From the NCBI GenBank assembly GCA_011390615.1, contig JAABSB010000011.1:1-36381 (forward strand): a stretch of 36,381 bases of DNA. Direction: 5' to 3'. Made by a program: the position numbers and the translations under genes. Under the pieces are notes generated by a model. The model was not told where the DNA came from, did not search any database, and saw nothing but the letters and a program-made list of their open reading frames with translations. This DNA comes from Desulfotignum sp. GTDB taxonomy: Bacteria > Desulfobacterota > Desulfobacteria > Desulfobacterales > Desulfobacteraceae. This document shows positions 1 through 9,543 of this stretch, one piece after another (position 1 is the stretch's first letter; every line of letters begins with the position of its first letter).

Positions 1-3000
1 TTCAGCCACCACGGAAGACAGGGTCAGGTATTCCTGGGACAGGTATGTGGTGGCCCGGGAGGCTGCTGCCATGGCCTGGGCAACGGTTTCTGTGATCAAT
101 TTGGGGCCGTGGGCCGTGCCGCAGATGAACACCCCTTCGGTGCCCCCGTCCACCGGCCGGAGCTTGACATGGGCTTCCATGAAAAACCCTTCCGGGTTGC
201 GCTGGGCCTTGATGATGGTGGACAATTCTTTGGTGTCGGCAGCGGTGACACCGGCGGAAAGCACCACAATATCGGCTGCCGCCTCTAGGTGCTGCCCCAG
301 TACATGGTCCCGGAAGGTGACGGACAGTTTGCCGTCACTGTCTTTTTCCACTCTGGGCGGGTCATCCTGGCTGAACCGGGAAAAGATCACCCCCATGTTC
401 CTTGCCTTGGTGTAGAACTCCTCCAGCATGGAATAGGTTCTCATGTCCCGGTACAGGATGAACACGTCTGTATCCGGACTAGTTTCCTTGATGGCAATGG
501 CGTTTTTCACGGCGTTCTGGCAGCAGACCCGGGAACAGTTGGGGTTGGTCTCGTTTCTGGATCCCACGCACTGGATCATGATGACCCGGTCCGGATTTCC
601 CATCTTTTGTTCCGCCAGCATATCGGACAGCTCCAGCTGGGTGACCACGGATTCACTGTCGTTGTAAAGGTATTCCGTGGGCTGGTATTCCGTGGCACCT
701 GTGGCCACAATCATGACCCCATGGTCGATCTTGCGCTGTTTCATGGAAGGGCCCACAAGAACTTCTGTTTTAAAATTGCCTTTATATCCGCCGAACTCCA
801 CCACCAGGGCCTGCTTGAGCACCTCGATCTGATCGTGTGTTTCCACTGATTCCACCAGTTCTTTCACAAAGGCCTGAACATCATCGCCTTCAATGGTATG
901 GTGCAGCCGTCTGCCCAGACCGCCCAAAGCATCCTCCTTTTCCAGGAGGGTCACATGGAACCCCTGGTCAGCCAGTCCTTTGGCCGCAGTCATGCCGGCA
1001 ATGCCCCCGCCCAGAACCAGGGCCTTATCAATGATGGTAATGCGCTTGTCATGCAAAGGCCCTAAAGTACTGACCCTTGCCACGGCCATGCGGATAAGAT
1101 CCTTGGCCTTGGCAGTGGCCTTTTCCGGTTCATGATAATGCATCCAGGAATCCTGGTTTCTGATATTGGCCATTTCAAACAGGTATTTGTTCAGGCCGGC
1201 TTCTTCCAGGGTATCCATGAAAATGCCCTCATGGGTTTTGGGGGTACAGGATGCCACCACCACCCGGTTGAGCTGGTGTTCGTTAATGAGCTCCTTGATT
1301 GACACCTGGGTGTCCTGGGAGCAGGTGAACAGATTTTCACCGGTATAAACCACATTGGGCAGGGTTTTGGTGTAGGCTTCCACTTCTCCCACATCAATGA
1401 CACCGGCAATGTTGATGCCGCATTTGCACACAAACACCCCCACCCGGGGTTCTTCTCCCAGCACATCCCGCTCTGCGGGCATGGACACGGTTTTGGTCAG
1501 TGTGTGCCGGGCAGAAGACAGATTCCTGCCTGCAGCACAGGCAGCTCCCGAGGCTTCGGTCACCGACGAGGGAATATCTTTGGGTCCCTGGAAGGAGCCT
1601 GACACAAACACGCCGGGCCGGCTGGTCTCCAGGGGGTTGAAGGTACTGGTTTTCACAAAATTATAAGGATTGAGGGCAACCCCGATACGGTTGGCCAGGT
1701 CCACACTCTCTTTGGGAATGGTCAGCCCCACAGACAGAATGACCATGTCAAACACCTCCTGCTGCATGGTGCCTGACTCATCCACATAATTGAGGATCAG
1801 GTTATCGGTGCCGGGCTCTTCCACCACGGAATGGATCCGGGATTTGACAAATCTGACCCCTTCCTGGTCAGCAGCCCTGCGGTAATATTTTTCATAATCT
1901 TTGCCGAATGTCCGCATATCCATGTTGAAGATGGCGGCATCCAGCTCTTTTTCCGAATGCTCCTTGGCGATCATGGCATCTTTGATGGCATACATGCAGC
2001 ACACCGAAGAGCAATACCCGTTGCCGCACCGGTTGGTATCCCTGGAACCGATACACTGGAGCCAGGCGATTTTCTCCGGTTCTTTTTCATCAGAAGGCCG
2101 CACCAGGTGGCCCATGGTGGGACCGCCGGCAGACAATATCCTTTCAAACTCCAGAGATGTCATGACATTTTTGGAGCGTTTATACATATATGTGTCATCC
2201 ATGCCGGACGGATCAAAGGTGGTGGCGCCTGTGGTCATGATCACAGATCCCACGCTGACATCCCTTATCACCGGGACCTGGTCATGGTCCACAGCGCCTG
2301 CCAGGCACACCTCCACACACTGGTAGCACTCGGAGCAGATGCCGCAGGAAAGGCACCGGGCCGCTTCCCGGTCAATCAGCTCTTTGGCCAGGGCCTGGGT
2401 CACTTCCTTGAAATTGCCCTCTCTTTGTTTCACCGGCAGCTTTTCCGGTTCCATCCGTTTGATCTGCGGCACATTGTCGATTTCCGGTTTTTCAAAATCC
2501 CAGGATTTTTCTCTGCCCTCGGCCAGGTCCAGACCGTTGATATACCGATGAATACTTTCCGCCGCAGTCTTGCCCGATGCCACCGCATCCACCACGGATT
2601 TGGGGCCGTAAAACGCGTCCCCGCCGGCAAACACCCAGTCAAGGGGGGTCTGCAGGGTTACCGGATCTGCTTCATACCCGCCGGGCGGGGTCAGGGCAAT
2701 GCCCTGGTCTTTGGCAAATTCAGTCTCCCCGGTCTGGCCGATGGCCACAATCACGGTATCTGCTTCATGGGTGATCAGCTGGCAGTCATCATACTGGGGA
2801 TTGAACCTGCCGTTTTCATCAAACACTGCGGTACATTCCTGAAAAGAGACTTCAGTGACCTTTCCGTCATCATTGCCGTAAAACCGCAACGGCCCCTTGC
2901 TGTTCACGATATTGACCTTTTCTTCCAAGGCCTCTTCGATCTCATAATCCCAGGCCGGCATCTCTTCTCTTTTTTCCAGGCACACCATGGTGACATCGTC

Positions 3001-4227
3001 TGATCCCAGGCGCCGGGCGGTGAGTGCCACGTCCACGGCCACGTTGCCGCCGCCGATGACAATGGTTTTGCCGGACAGTTTGTCCGCCCTGCCCATGGCA
3101 GCATCCCGCAAAAATGTGGTGCCGGCCAGAACCCCATTCAGGTCTTCGCCTTTGACACCCAAAGACCGGGATCCATGCAGGCCAGTGGCCATGAACACCG
3201 ATGCAAACCCATCTTTTTTCAGGCTGTCCAGGGTGATGTCTGTGCCGAACGCCACACCGGTCTTGATCGTAACCCCCAGGGCTTCGATCACGGCAATCTC
3301 TTTTTCCAGCTCCGCCTTGGGCAGCCGGTACTCGGGAATACCCACGGCCATCATGCCGCCCTTGACCGGCAGTTTTTCATACACCGTGACCTTATATCCC
3401 TTCTGGGCCAGGTAATAGGCTGCTGTAAGTCCAGCCGGGCCGGATCCGATAATGGCCACTTTTTCTTCTCTTTTTTCTGCAATTTCCGGGACCCAGGCAG
3501 ATTCCTGTTCAAAATCAAGATCTGCCAGAAACCGGTGCAGATACTGGATGGCCAGGGGCTGGTCTGCGTCGCCTCTGGTGCACACCGCTTCACAGGGATG
3601 GTGACAGACACGGCCGCAGGAGCCTGGAAACGGGTGCTCCTGCTTGAACAGTTTCAACGCTTCTGCATATTTTTCCTGCTGCATCAGGGCAATAAACCCC
3701 TGGATGGACACATGGGCAGGACAGGTGGCTTTGCAGGGCGCAACAGAGCGTTTGGAAATGCCATAGGCCCCGGGAATGGCCTGTTCATACTGTTTGAAAA
3801 TCGCTTTGCGCTGGTTGAGCCCTTCATTATGCTCACTGGGGGCATCCACCGGACAGACTTTGGTGCATTCCCCGCAGGAGGTACACTTGGATATATCGAC
3901 AAATCGCGGTTTTTCTTTGATTCTGGCCGTGAAATTTCCCTGTTCACCATCCAATTCCAGAAGTTCGGTATTCGTCAACAACTCTATGTTCAGATGCCGG
4001 CCGACCTCGACCAGTTTGGGTGAGATCACTCACATGGTACAGTCATTGGTCGGAAATGTCTTATCCAGCCGGGCCATCATGCCGCCGATGGCATATGATT
4101 TTTCAACCAGATAGACATAATAGCCTGAATTGGCCAGGTCAATGGCGGACTGCATACCTGCAATCCCGCCACCAAGGACCATGACAGACCCCACAGGGTC
4201 GCTGTTTGGTGTCACCTTCTGCGTCAT
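1..4227 (-). CDS. hdrA: HdrA-GltD-HdrA fusion flavoprotein, probable selenoprotein, 3' end beyond window
   Basis: FAD and Fe-S oxidoreductase of the heterodisulfide reductase A family, probably a cytoplasmic electron-transfer or electron-bifurcation subunit. I prefer the ATG at 4227, which has AGGAGG (4236-4241) 8 nt upstream; a TTG at 4233 lies too close to it. The frame stays open to position 1 (1409 codons) except for one TGA at codon 66 (4030-4032). Order: FAD Rossmann motif GGGIAG (about residues 15-25); [17 protein letters not shown], where HdrA normally has Cys in place of the TGA; a CxxCxxCxxxC cluster (C115-C125); a Cys-rich GltD-type N-domain (about 160-230); a GltD-like FAD/NAD(P) module (IGSGPAG about 258, GGGNVAVD about 385); another Cys cluster (about 620-640); an HdrA core with CIGSRD and CSSVCC; then a second HdrA module with [13 protein letters not shown] and CSRVCC. 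The partner proteins are not visible. The family call is firm; the electron donor and acceptor are unknown. Confidence 0.9.
3997..4032 (-). other. Selenocysteine codon (TGA) with SECIS-like hairpin
   Basis: The TGA at 4030-4032 is followed, after 15 nt, by a 6-bp stem CUGGUC/GGCCGG (with two G-U pairs) at 4009-4014 and 3997-4002. The stem closes a six-base loop GAGGUC (4003-4008). Bacterial SECIS elements are hairpins just downstream of the UGA with a G near the start of the loop; the E. coli fdhF loop also carries GGUC. Conserved HdrA sequence continues in the same frame on both sides, and Sec replaces a conserved Cys. HdrA selenoproteins are known in methanogens and in some sulfate reducers. 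selA, selB and selC are not in the window. Confidence 0.82.
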
Positions 4228-4533
4228 TATCAAAACCTCCTAACCGGTTATTATCGCCCCATGGGGCGGTAGCTGTAACGTCTGAGATCTTCAGATGTTT
4301 TGTCATCTGTGTGGCATACGATGGCAAAAGCCCGTGAAAAAGGACGTCACGCCATTAAATTTCCCCCGCCTTTAAGTAAAAAAAAGGCATTTTTTTGTCA
4401 ACAGTTATTTAATATACACCTGGTTATCATTTTTAAACATCTCCTGGTCCAGGAAATAAAACCATACCAGCACATTATTCTTTTTCTAAGAAACCATGGT
4501 TCCCTGTTTTATTCCCGCAAAAAAAAAAGCGGA
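4228..4533. promoter_or_regulatory. Leader and promoter region of the HdrA-like gene, with several inverted repeats
   Basis: This gene-free stretch lies upstream of the HdrA-like gene and beyond the stop of the AmpG-like gene. Reading toward the HdrA-like gene it holds a consensus TTGACA (4396-4401) with only a poor -10 near 4373-4378. Next is a small inverted repeat GCCTTT/AAAGGC (4368-4388), then a hairpin CAGATG-ACAAAA-CATCTG (4292-4309). A perfect 14-bp palindrome, CGCCCCATGGGGCG, lies at 4255-4268, just before the ribosome binding site. I cannot match the set to a known riboswitch. I see no convincing terminator for the AmpG-like gene here. Confidence 0.4.
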
Positions 4534-6048
4534 TTATCCGGCAATATCCAGGTGCCGGCTGCAATACCATACCAGTACCAGCACAGGCAGCCCCATCAGG
4601 GTGGTCAATAAAAAAAAGGCCGGATATCCCACAGCATCGACAATGGTGCCGGAATACCCACCAAACACTTTGGGCACCAGGGTCATCAGGGAGCTGAACA
4701 CCGCATACTGCACCGCTGTGAACCGGATACTGGTCAAACTGGACAAAAACGCCACAAAGGCTGCAGAGGCAAGTCCAGCAGCCAGGTTATCCGCCGCGAT
4801 CACCAGATACAAGAGAACCAGGCTGTGTCCAGCAACAGCCAAAACCACGAACAAAAGGTTGGTGGCGGATGCCAGCAGGGCACCCAGAAACAGAATCCGG
4901 ATCACCCCGTAGCGGATGGAGAGAATGCCGCCGGCAAATCCGCCGGCAAGGGTCATGAAAAGCCCGAATGTTTTCACCACACTGGCGATCTGGGTTTTGG
5001 AAAACCCCAGGTCCTGATAAAACACATTGGATATGACCCCCAGTACAATATCGGAAATCCGGTACAGGCCCACAAGGGTCAGTATCAGCCAGGCGGCTGA
5101 AACCCTGTACCTGCTGAAAAAATCCAATACCGGGGCCACATAGCTTGCAACCACCATCTCCTGGTTCACAAGCCTGGCTGCCATACACCCCCTGCCCACC
5201 AGAGCTGCCGCCCCAAGCCCTGCTCCCAGCCGGAAGCACTCCACCAGCAGTCCTGCCATGGTTGGATTGTTCAGCCACTGCCCCAGCTGTGCTTTCACAT
5301 CCAGGGTAACCCGGCCGGCAACATAAAAGGTTATGACAAATGCAGCCAATGCCAGACAAAAAAGGGCCAGGCCTGTCAGGTAATCCTTTGAACTGTATGC
5401 ATCTGCCGGATTATAATCCGAGTCCGGCTCGTCAATGACCAGGGCTGTGATTATGCCCACCAGCATCAGACCTGCCATGATGCAGTAGGTGGCCTGCCAG
5501 GCCTCAAACCGGTAACTTCCCTTTGCCGATCCAAACCACTCTGCCAGGATCAGGGCACCTGCCCCGGCCACCAGCATGCCGATGCGGTATCCGCCGATAT
5601 AGGCGGAGGCCATCATGGCCTGGAGGTCAACTGGCGCAGATTCAATACGATAGGCATCAATGGCAATATCCTGGGTTGCCGATGAAAATCCCAGCAGAAC
5701 CGCTGCCATTGCCATGAAAACCAGCGGATTGTACCCGGCTCCCGGATCTGTGAATGCCATCCACAAGACAGCCCCCACAATCCCGGCCTGGGCTGCCAGA
5801 ATCCAGCTTCTCCGCCTGCCCAGCTTCCGGGTGAGCCAGGGAATGGGCATCTGGTCCACCAAAGGGGCCCAGACAAACTTGAAAGAATACCCAAGCGCTG
5901 CCCAGGAAAAAAAGGTCACTGCAGACCGCTGAACCCCGGCTTCCCTGAGCCACAAAGAAAGAGAGGAAAAAATCAGCAGGATGGGCAGCCCTGCACAAAA
6001 CCCGAAAAACAGCATGGTAATCACCCGGGGATGGAAAAAGGCGTGCAT
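4534..6048 (-). CDS. AmpG-like major facilitator permease
   Basis: Twelve-helix-type MFS membrane protein resembling AmpG/PAT-family permeases, which import anhydro-muropeptides for cell-wall recycling or acyl-CoA-type solutes. The first helix region reads GFCAGLPILLIFSSLSLWL, and the following loop has the family pattern FKFVWAPLVDQ then a basic LGRRRSW turn. Many further hydrophobic helices run to the C-terminus. I chose ATG 6048 (504 aa) because it sits the usual short distance before helix 1. A GTG at 6135 in the same frame would overlap the upstream gene by 32 bp and lacks a ribosome binding site. It follows the metallo-beta-lactamase-fold gene by 55 bp, separated by a hairpin. The substrate is inferred from family only; no ampD or nagZ is nearby. 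Confidence 0.8.
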   Translation of the reverse strand: MHAFFHPRVITMLFFGFCAGLPILLIFSSLSLWLREAGVQRSAVTFFSWAALGYSFKFVWAPLVDQMPIPWLTRKLGRRRSWILAAQAGIVGAVLWMAFTDPGAGYNPLVFMAMAAVLLGFSSATQDIAIDAYRIESAPVDLQAMMASAYIGGYRIGMLVAGAGALILAEWFGSAKGSYRFEAWQATYCIMAGLMLVGIITALVIDEPDSDYNPADAYSSKDYLTGLALFCLALAAFVITFYVAGRVTLDVKAQLGQWLNNPTMAGLLVECFRLGAGLGAAALVGRGCMAARLVNQEMVVASYVAPVLDFFSRYRVSAAWLILTLVGLYRISDIVLGVISNVFYQDLGFSKTQIASVVKTFGLFMTLAGGFAGGILSIRYGVIRILFLGALLASATNLLFVVLAVAGHSLVLLYLVIAADNLAAGLASAAFVAFLSSLTSIRFTAVQYAVFSSLMTLVPKVFGGYSGTIVDAVGYPAFFLLTTLMGLPVLVLVWYCSRHLDIAG

Positions 6049-6074
6049 GGCTTTGCGCCATCTGTTCTGGATAT

Positions 6075-6096
6075 GGTTCTTTTCTGCAAAAGAACC
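6075..6096 (-). other. Perfect 9-bp hairpin between hydrolase and permease genes
   Basis: GGTTCTTTT and AAAAGAACC pair perfectly around a 4-nt loop, between the hydrolase stop (6104) and the permease ATG (6048). It has no following T-run in the direction of the genes, so it is not a standard terminator. It could be an mRNA processing or stability element, or an operator. Confidence 0.5.
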
Positions 6097-6103
6097 CGGC
6101 TGT

Positions 6104-6943
6104 TCAGAGTGTGATTTCAAAATCGCAGGAAACACCGTAACAAAGGAGCTTACTTTTTTTGGCAGTCAAGATATCTTTGCAGTCCTGCACAATGGCATCC
6201 ATGTCATGGTCCCCCCGGTCCTGATTCAGGTGGATGAGACCCAGCTGTCCCACCCCGGCCTCTACAGCCAGATCCAGTGCATGGGGAACCGATGAATGGC
6301 CCCAGCCTTTGCGGTGCAGGTATTCCGCCTGGGTATATTCCGCATCATGTAACAGGACATCTGCATATCCGGCAAACCGTTTGTACCCCTCAAACCCCTG
6401 TCCCTGGGGATGGGCAAACCCCAGTTCATTGTCGGTGAGAAAGACAAAGGTTTTGCCATCTTCTGTGAATTTATACCCGAGGCTGCCCTGGGAGTGGCTG
6501 GTGGGAATCGCGTCAATTTCCACAGAACCGATATTAAAATGGTTGTTCAACGCTGCATCAAAACTTATATCTGCTTTCAGGTCCTTGAGGCGGACAGGAA
6601 AAAACGGGGGGCACAGCACCCGGTTTAATACATCTTTTGTGGAAAATCCTGCAAATTTTCTGTCCTGGATGACCAGACGGTTGCGGGTGTAAAGCAGGGG
6701 TTTGAAAAAGGGAAATCCCATGATGTGGTCCCAGTGGCAATGGGTGAGCAGCATGTAGTACTGTGTTTTCTGCTGCTCCAGCAAAACATTTCCCAGCCGC
6801 CTGATACCGGTGCCGGCATCTATGATGATTGTCTCTCCGGATCCGGCGGTTATCTCAACACAGGTGGTATCTCCGCCGTAAACAACATACTGCCGACCTG
6901 ATACCGGTATTGATCCTCTGGAACCCCAGCATTTAATAATCAT
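6104..6943 (-). CDS. Metallo-beta-lactamase-fold hydrolase
   Basis: A 279-aa cytoplasmic metal-dependent hydrolase of the MBL superfamily, closest in outline to the PhnP, RNase Z and class-II phosphodiesterase-like branch. The di-metal motif HCHWDH (about residues 68-73) is intact, preceded by IIIDAGTG; later ligands appear as TSHSQGS, FLTDNE, LLHDAEYT and GWGHSS. The N-terminus CWGSRGSIPVSG is typical of this subfamily. The ATG at 6943 has AGGAG 5 nt upstream (6948-6952). It is first in a probable two-gene unit with the AmpG-like permease. The substrate (a phosphodiester or similar) is not deducible. No residue appears missing. Confidence 0.85.
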   Translation of the reverse strand: MIIKCWGSRGSIPVSGRQYVVYGGDTTCVEITAGSGETIIIDAGTGIRRLGNVLLEQQKTQYYMLLTHCHWDHIMGFPFFKPLLYTRNRLVIQDRKFAGFSTKDVLNRVLCPPFFPVRLKDLKADISFDAALNNHFNIGSVEIDAIPTSHSQGSLGYKFTEDGKTFVFLTDNELGFAHPQGQGFEGYKRFAGYADVLLHDAEYTQAEYLHRKGWGHSSVPHALDLAVEAGVGQLGLIHLNQDRGDHDMDAIVQDCKDILTAKKSKLLCYGVSCDFEITL

Positions 6944-7063
6944 GATTCTCCTGTATCACAACCAGCCATAAATATCCAGCAGCTAAAATCCCATCTGGAT
7001 ATTTGCCATTGATGCAACAGTTTTTCAATCGTTCCATGGCGTGTCCTGGTCCCAAGCCCGCCC

Positions 7064-7108
7064 CTGAATATGTGCTGTGACACACAATCCATTACAGCAA
7101 ATATTCAG
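7064..7108. repeat. 15-bp inverted repeat, possible operator
   Basis: Arms at 7064-7078 and 7094-7108 are reverse complements except for one base. The right arm shares 15 identical bases, AGCAAATATTCAGAA, with 12008-12022 upstream of the binding-protein operon. That suggests one regulator may act at both promoters, but this is inference. Confidence 0.5.
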
Positions 7109-7198
7109 AATCCCATATATGTGATGATCCGGTAACGGATAATTGCTATACCATGGTATGAATCAATTGATAAATCAATATTTTTTTCGTATCATTCG

Positions 7199-7227
7199 TT
7201 GACAACCTATTGGTTTTTGCCTAATGA
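7199..7227 (+). promoter_or_regulatory. Candidate sigma70 promoter of acyl-CoA dehydrogenase
   Basis: A perfect -35 TTGACA (7199-7204) is followed after 17 bp by a weak -10, TAATGA (7222-7227), 60 bp before the start codon. The weak -10 suggests dependence on an activator, or that the true -10 is elsewhere. Confidence 0.35.
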
Positions 7228-7287
7228 AAGATGCAGGCAGACCAGGATATTTTTTATAAAAACCCAAGATAAAAGGGGCTGTAACAT

Positions 7288-9135
7288 ATGGCACAAGTGA
7301 TTGCTGACCGCAGGGATGTGGATTTTGTCCTCCATGAACAGATCGGACAGGTAGACCATGACAGTTTTGCTGAATTCAACAAAAAGACCATCGACCTGAT
7401 TGTCTCGGAAGCCAGAAACCTGGCCATAAAAGAGATCCTCCCCACCTTTAAGGAAGGGGATGAGCAGGGATGCACCCTGGAAAACGGCAAGGTACGGGTA
7501 CCTGAATCCTTTAAAAGGGCATGGCGGCTGTTATGTGAAGGGGAATGGCTGGCCATGTGTGATGACCCTGCCGTGGGGGGCCAGGGCATGCCAAGAACCG
7601 TGGGAAGTGCGGCCCTGGAATATATGGTGGGCGCCAACTCCGCTTTCATGCTGTATTACGGCATGACCCACGGGGCAGCCAAACTGGTGGAAGCCTTTGG
7701 TGATGATACCCAGAAACGCCTGTATCTGAAAAAAATGTTTTCCGGCGAATGGGGGGGCACCATGCTGCTCACAGAGCCTGAAGCAGGATCTGATGTGGGG
7801 GCTTTGACCACCACAGCACAGAAAAATGCAGACGGCACATACACCCTTTCCGGATCCAAAATTTTTATTTCCGCCGGCGAGCATGACCTGTGTGACAATA
7901 TTATCCATCCGGTACTGGCCAGAATTCCGGGAGCTCCCCCCGGCACCAGAGGCATTTCTCTGTTTTTGGTACCCAAATTCCTGGTAAATGACGACGGCTC
8001 TTTGGGAGATTTTAACAACGTGGTCTGTACCGGTCTGGAAAAGAAAATGGGTATCCACGGCAATGCCACCGCATCCCTGTCCTTAGGGGACAAAGGCCCG
8101 TGCATCGGCACCCTGCTGGGAGAAGAAAACAAGGGCATGCCGGCCATGTTCCAGATGATGAACGAGGCCAGGGCATTTGTGGGGCTCCAGGGATTTGCCG
8201 TGGCATCCGCCTCCTACATGTATGCCCTGGAATATGCCAGGACCAGAATCCAGGGACGTCATTTGACAGCAGGAAAAGATGCCGGCGCCCAAAGCGTTCC
8301 CATTATCCAGCACCCGGACGTCAAACGCCAGCTGCTCAACATGAAAGCCTACACAGAAGGGATGCGCTCTCTGGTGTATTATTATGCCTGGTGCAATGAT
8401 GTGGTCCACACCACGGATGACAAAGCGCTGAAAGCAGATACTGCCGCCATGGTGGAGGTACTCACCCCGGTGGTCAAGGGCTATATCACAGACAAGGCCC
8501 TGGAGGTGTGCTCCCACGGGATCCAGGTTTACGGGGGATACGGGTATGTCAGTGAATACCCGGTGGAGCAGCTCATGCGGGATGCCCGGATTTTCATGAT
8601 CTATGAAGGTACCAACGGGATCCAGGCCATGGACCTTCTGGGCAGAAAGCTCTCCATGAACCAGGGCCGGGCATTCCAGTATTTTATCAGCTGCATGAAA
8701 AAAACCATAACAGAATTTTCCGGTGTTTCGGGGGTGGAAGAGCTGTGTGCCAGCGTATCCCATGCCGTGTCCCGCTTAGAGGAGCTGGCACAGGTAATTG
8801 GCACCCGGTCCAGATCAGACCAGGCCTTGAATGCCTATGCATTTGCCCACCCATTTTTGGAGGTGACCGGTGATGTCTGCTTTGCCTGGATGCATCTGTG
8901 GCGGGCCGGCATTGCCGCACCCAGACTGGCAAAAAAAACCGGCAGCCTGGACAGGGATGCTGTGGCAAAGACAGCTGCCAAAAACAAGGATGCCGCTTTT
9001 TATGCCGGCCAGATGGCAACCGCCAGATTTTTTATCAACACGCTGTTACCGGCCACCTACGGCAGGATGGATGCCATTATGGCAGGTGATTCCTGTGTGG
9101 AAGATATGCAGGATGTGTCATTTGGCACAAAATAA
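7288..9135 (+). CDS. Long-form acyl-CoA dehydrogenase
   Basis: A 615-aa FAD enzyme that oxidises an acyl-CoA to the enoyl-CoA. The length and C-terminal extension (after about residue 470) match the roughly 600-aa acyl-CoA dehydrogenases with an extra C-terminal domain, the group that includes DmdC, rather than the 380-aa beta-oxidation type. Family landmarks: GGQGMPR, MLLTEPEAGSDVG (FAD and substrate loop), GSKIFISAGEHD, CSHGIQVYGGYGY, and MIYEGTNGIQAMDLLGRKL, whose Glu is the expected catalytic base. The ATG has AGGGG (7274-7278) 9 nt upstream. It is followed by a stem-loop and then a phasin-like gene. Electrons would go to an electron-transfer flavoprotein not seen here. The chain length or type of substrate cannot be told. 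Confidence 0.93.
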   Translation: MAQVIADRRDVDFVLHEQIGQVDHDSFAEFNKKTIDLIVSEARNLAIKEILPTFKEGDEQGCTLENGKVRVPESFKRAWRLLCEGEWLAMCDDPAVGGQGMPRTVGSAALEYMVGANSAFMLYYGMTHGAAKLVEAFGDDTQKRLYLKKMFSGEWGGTMLLTEPEAGSDVGALTTTAQKNADGTYTLSGSKIFISAGEHDLCDNIIHPVLARIPGAPPGTRGISLFLVPKFLVNDDGSLGDFNNVVCTGLEKKMGIHGNATASLSLGDKGPCIGTLLGEENKGMPAMFQMMNEARAFVGLQGFAVASASYMYALEYARTRIQGRHLTAGKDAGAQSVPIIQHPDVKRQLLNMKAYTEGMRSLVYYYAWCNDVVHTTDDKALKADTAAMVEVLTPVVKGYITDKALEVCSHGIQVYGGYGYVSEYPVEQLMRDARIFMIYEGTNGIQAMDLLGRKLSMNQGRAFQYFISCMKKTITEFSGVSGVEELCASVSHAVSRLEELAQVIGTRSRSDQALNAYAFAHPFLEVTGDVCFAWMHLWRAGIAAPRLAKKTGSLDRDAVAKTAAKNKDAAFYAGQMATARFFINTLLPATYGRMDAIMAGDSCVEDMQDVSFGTK

Positions 9136-9142
9136 AACCCTA

Positions 9143-9168
9143 GGCCGGCATATGGCTGTATGCCGGCC
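9143..9168 (+). terminator. Strong stem-loop after acyl-CoA dehydrogenase
   Basis: A perfect 10-bp stem GGCCGGCATA/TATGCCGGCC with loop TGGCTG starts 8 nt after the stop codon. There is no T-run after it, so it may be an inefficient terminator or an mRNA 3'-end stabiliser rather than a classic intrinsic terminator. Confidence 0.5.
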
Positions 9169-9230
9169 GCACAATAATGGATAAAAGCCGTATACATCCG
9201 GCTGCACGTTCATAAAAACCAGGAGGTTCC

Positions 9231-9533
9231 ATGTTTGAATATGTGAAAAAAAGCCTGCTCACCGGTGTTGGCATGGCATTGCGGTCCAAAAGCGAAATCA
9301 GGGATCTGGCGGAGGAATTTGCCAAATCCACCCAGATGAACCAGGCAGAAGCCAGGGAGTTTTTGGAAGAATGCCAGCAGAAATATGAAGATGCCCGATC
9401 CAAACTGGACAAGCGCATGGAAAATGCGGTTGAAGAGATCCTTAAAAAAATGGACCTGCCCACCCGTTCAGATATCCAGGCGCTGAACAAAAGAATAGAT
9501 GACCTGGTCAAGCAGATAGAAAACAAAGCCTGA
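9231..9533 (+). CDS. Phasin-like coiled-coil protein
   Basis: A small 100-aa, mostly helical, highly charged protein. After a short N-terminal segment (MFEYVKKSLLTGVGMAL) it has a long heptad-like coiled coil (about residues 20-100) ending in a helix of the type IQALNKRIDDLVKQIE. This C-terminal pattern is characteristic of PhaI/PhaF-type, polyhydroxyalkanoate granule-associated proteins. It has a perfect AGGAGG (9221-9226) 4 nt before ATG. It lies 10 bp before the UbiB-like gene and is probably cotranscribed with it. Whether it binds storage granules here is inferred from family likeness; no PHA synthase is in the window. Confidence 0.75.
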   Translation: MFEYVKKSLLTGVGMALRSKSEIRDLAEEFAKSTQMNQAEAREFLEECQQKYEDARSKLDKRMENAVEEILKKMDLPTRSDIQALNKRIDDLVKQIENKA

Positions 9534-9543
9534 AGCCTGTTAC

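Larger units (their letters stand above)
6944..7287. promoter_or_regulatory. Divergent intergenic region with large inverted repeat
   Basis: This 344-bp gene-free region separates the hydrolase (minus) from the acyl-CoA dehydrogenase (plus). It contains a 15-bp inverted repeat, CTGAATATgTGCTGT at 7064-7078 and its complement at 7094-7108, with one mismatch and a 15-bp spacer. It also holds a perfect palindrome ATACCATGGTAT at 7148-7159 and ATTGAT-AA-ATCAAT at 7166-7179. These look like operator sites. The last two lie just upstream of the candidate dehydrogenase promoter. Confidence 0.5.

Noticed and set aside
3990-4233. Reading the HdrA-like locus as two genes or a pseudogene because of the TGA
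   Set aside because: The protein sequence on both sides is conserved HdrA, the stop replaces a known Cys/Sec position, and a suitable hairpin follows. Decay would not leave the rest of the long frame intact.
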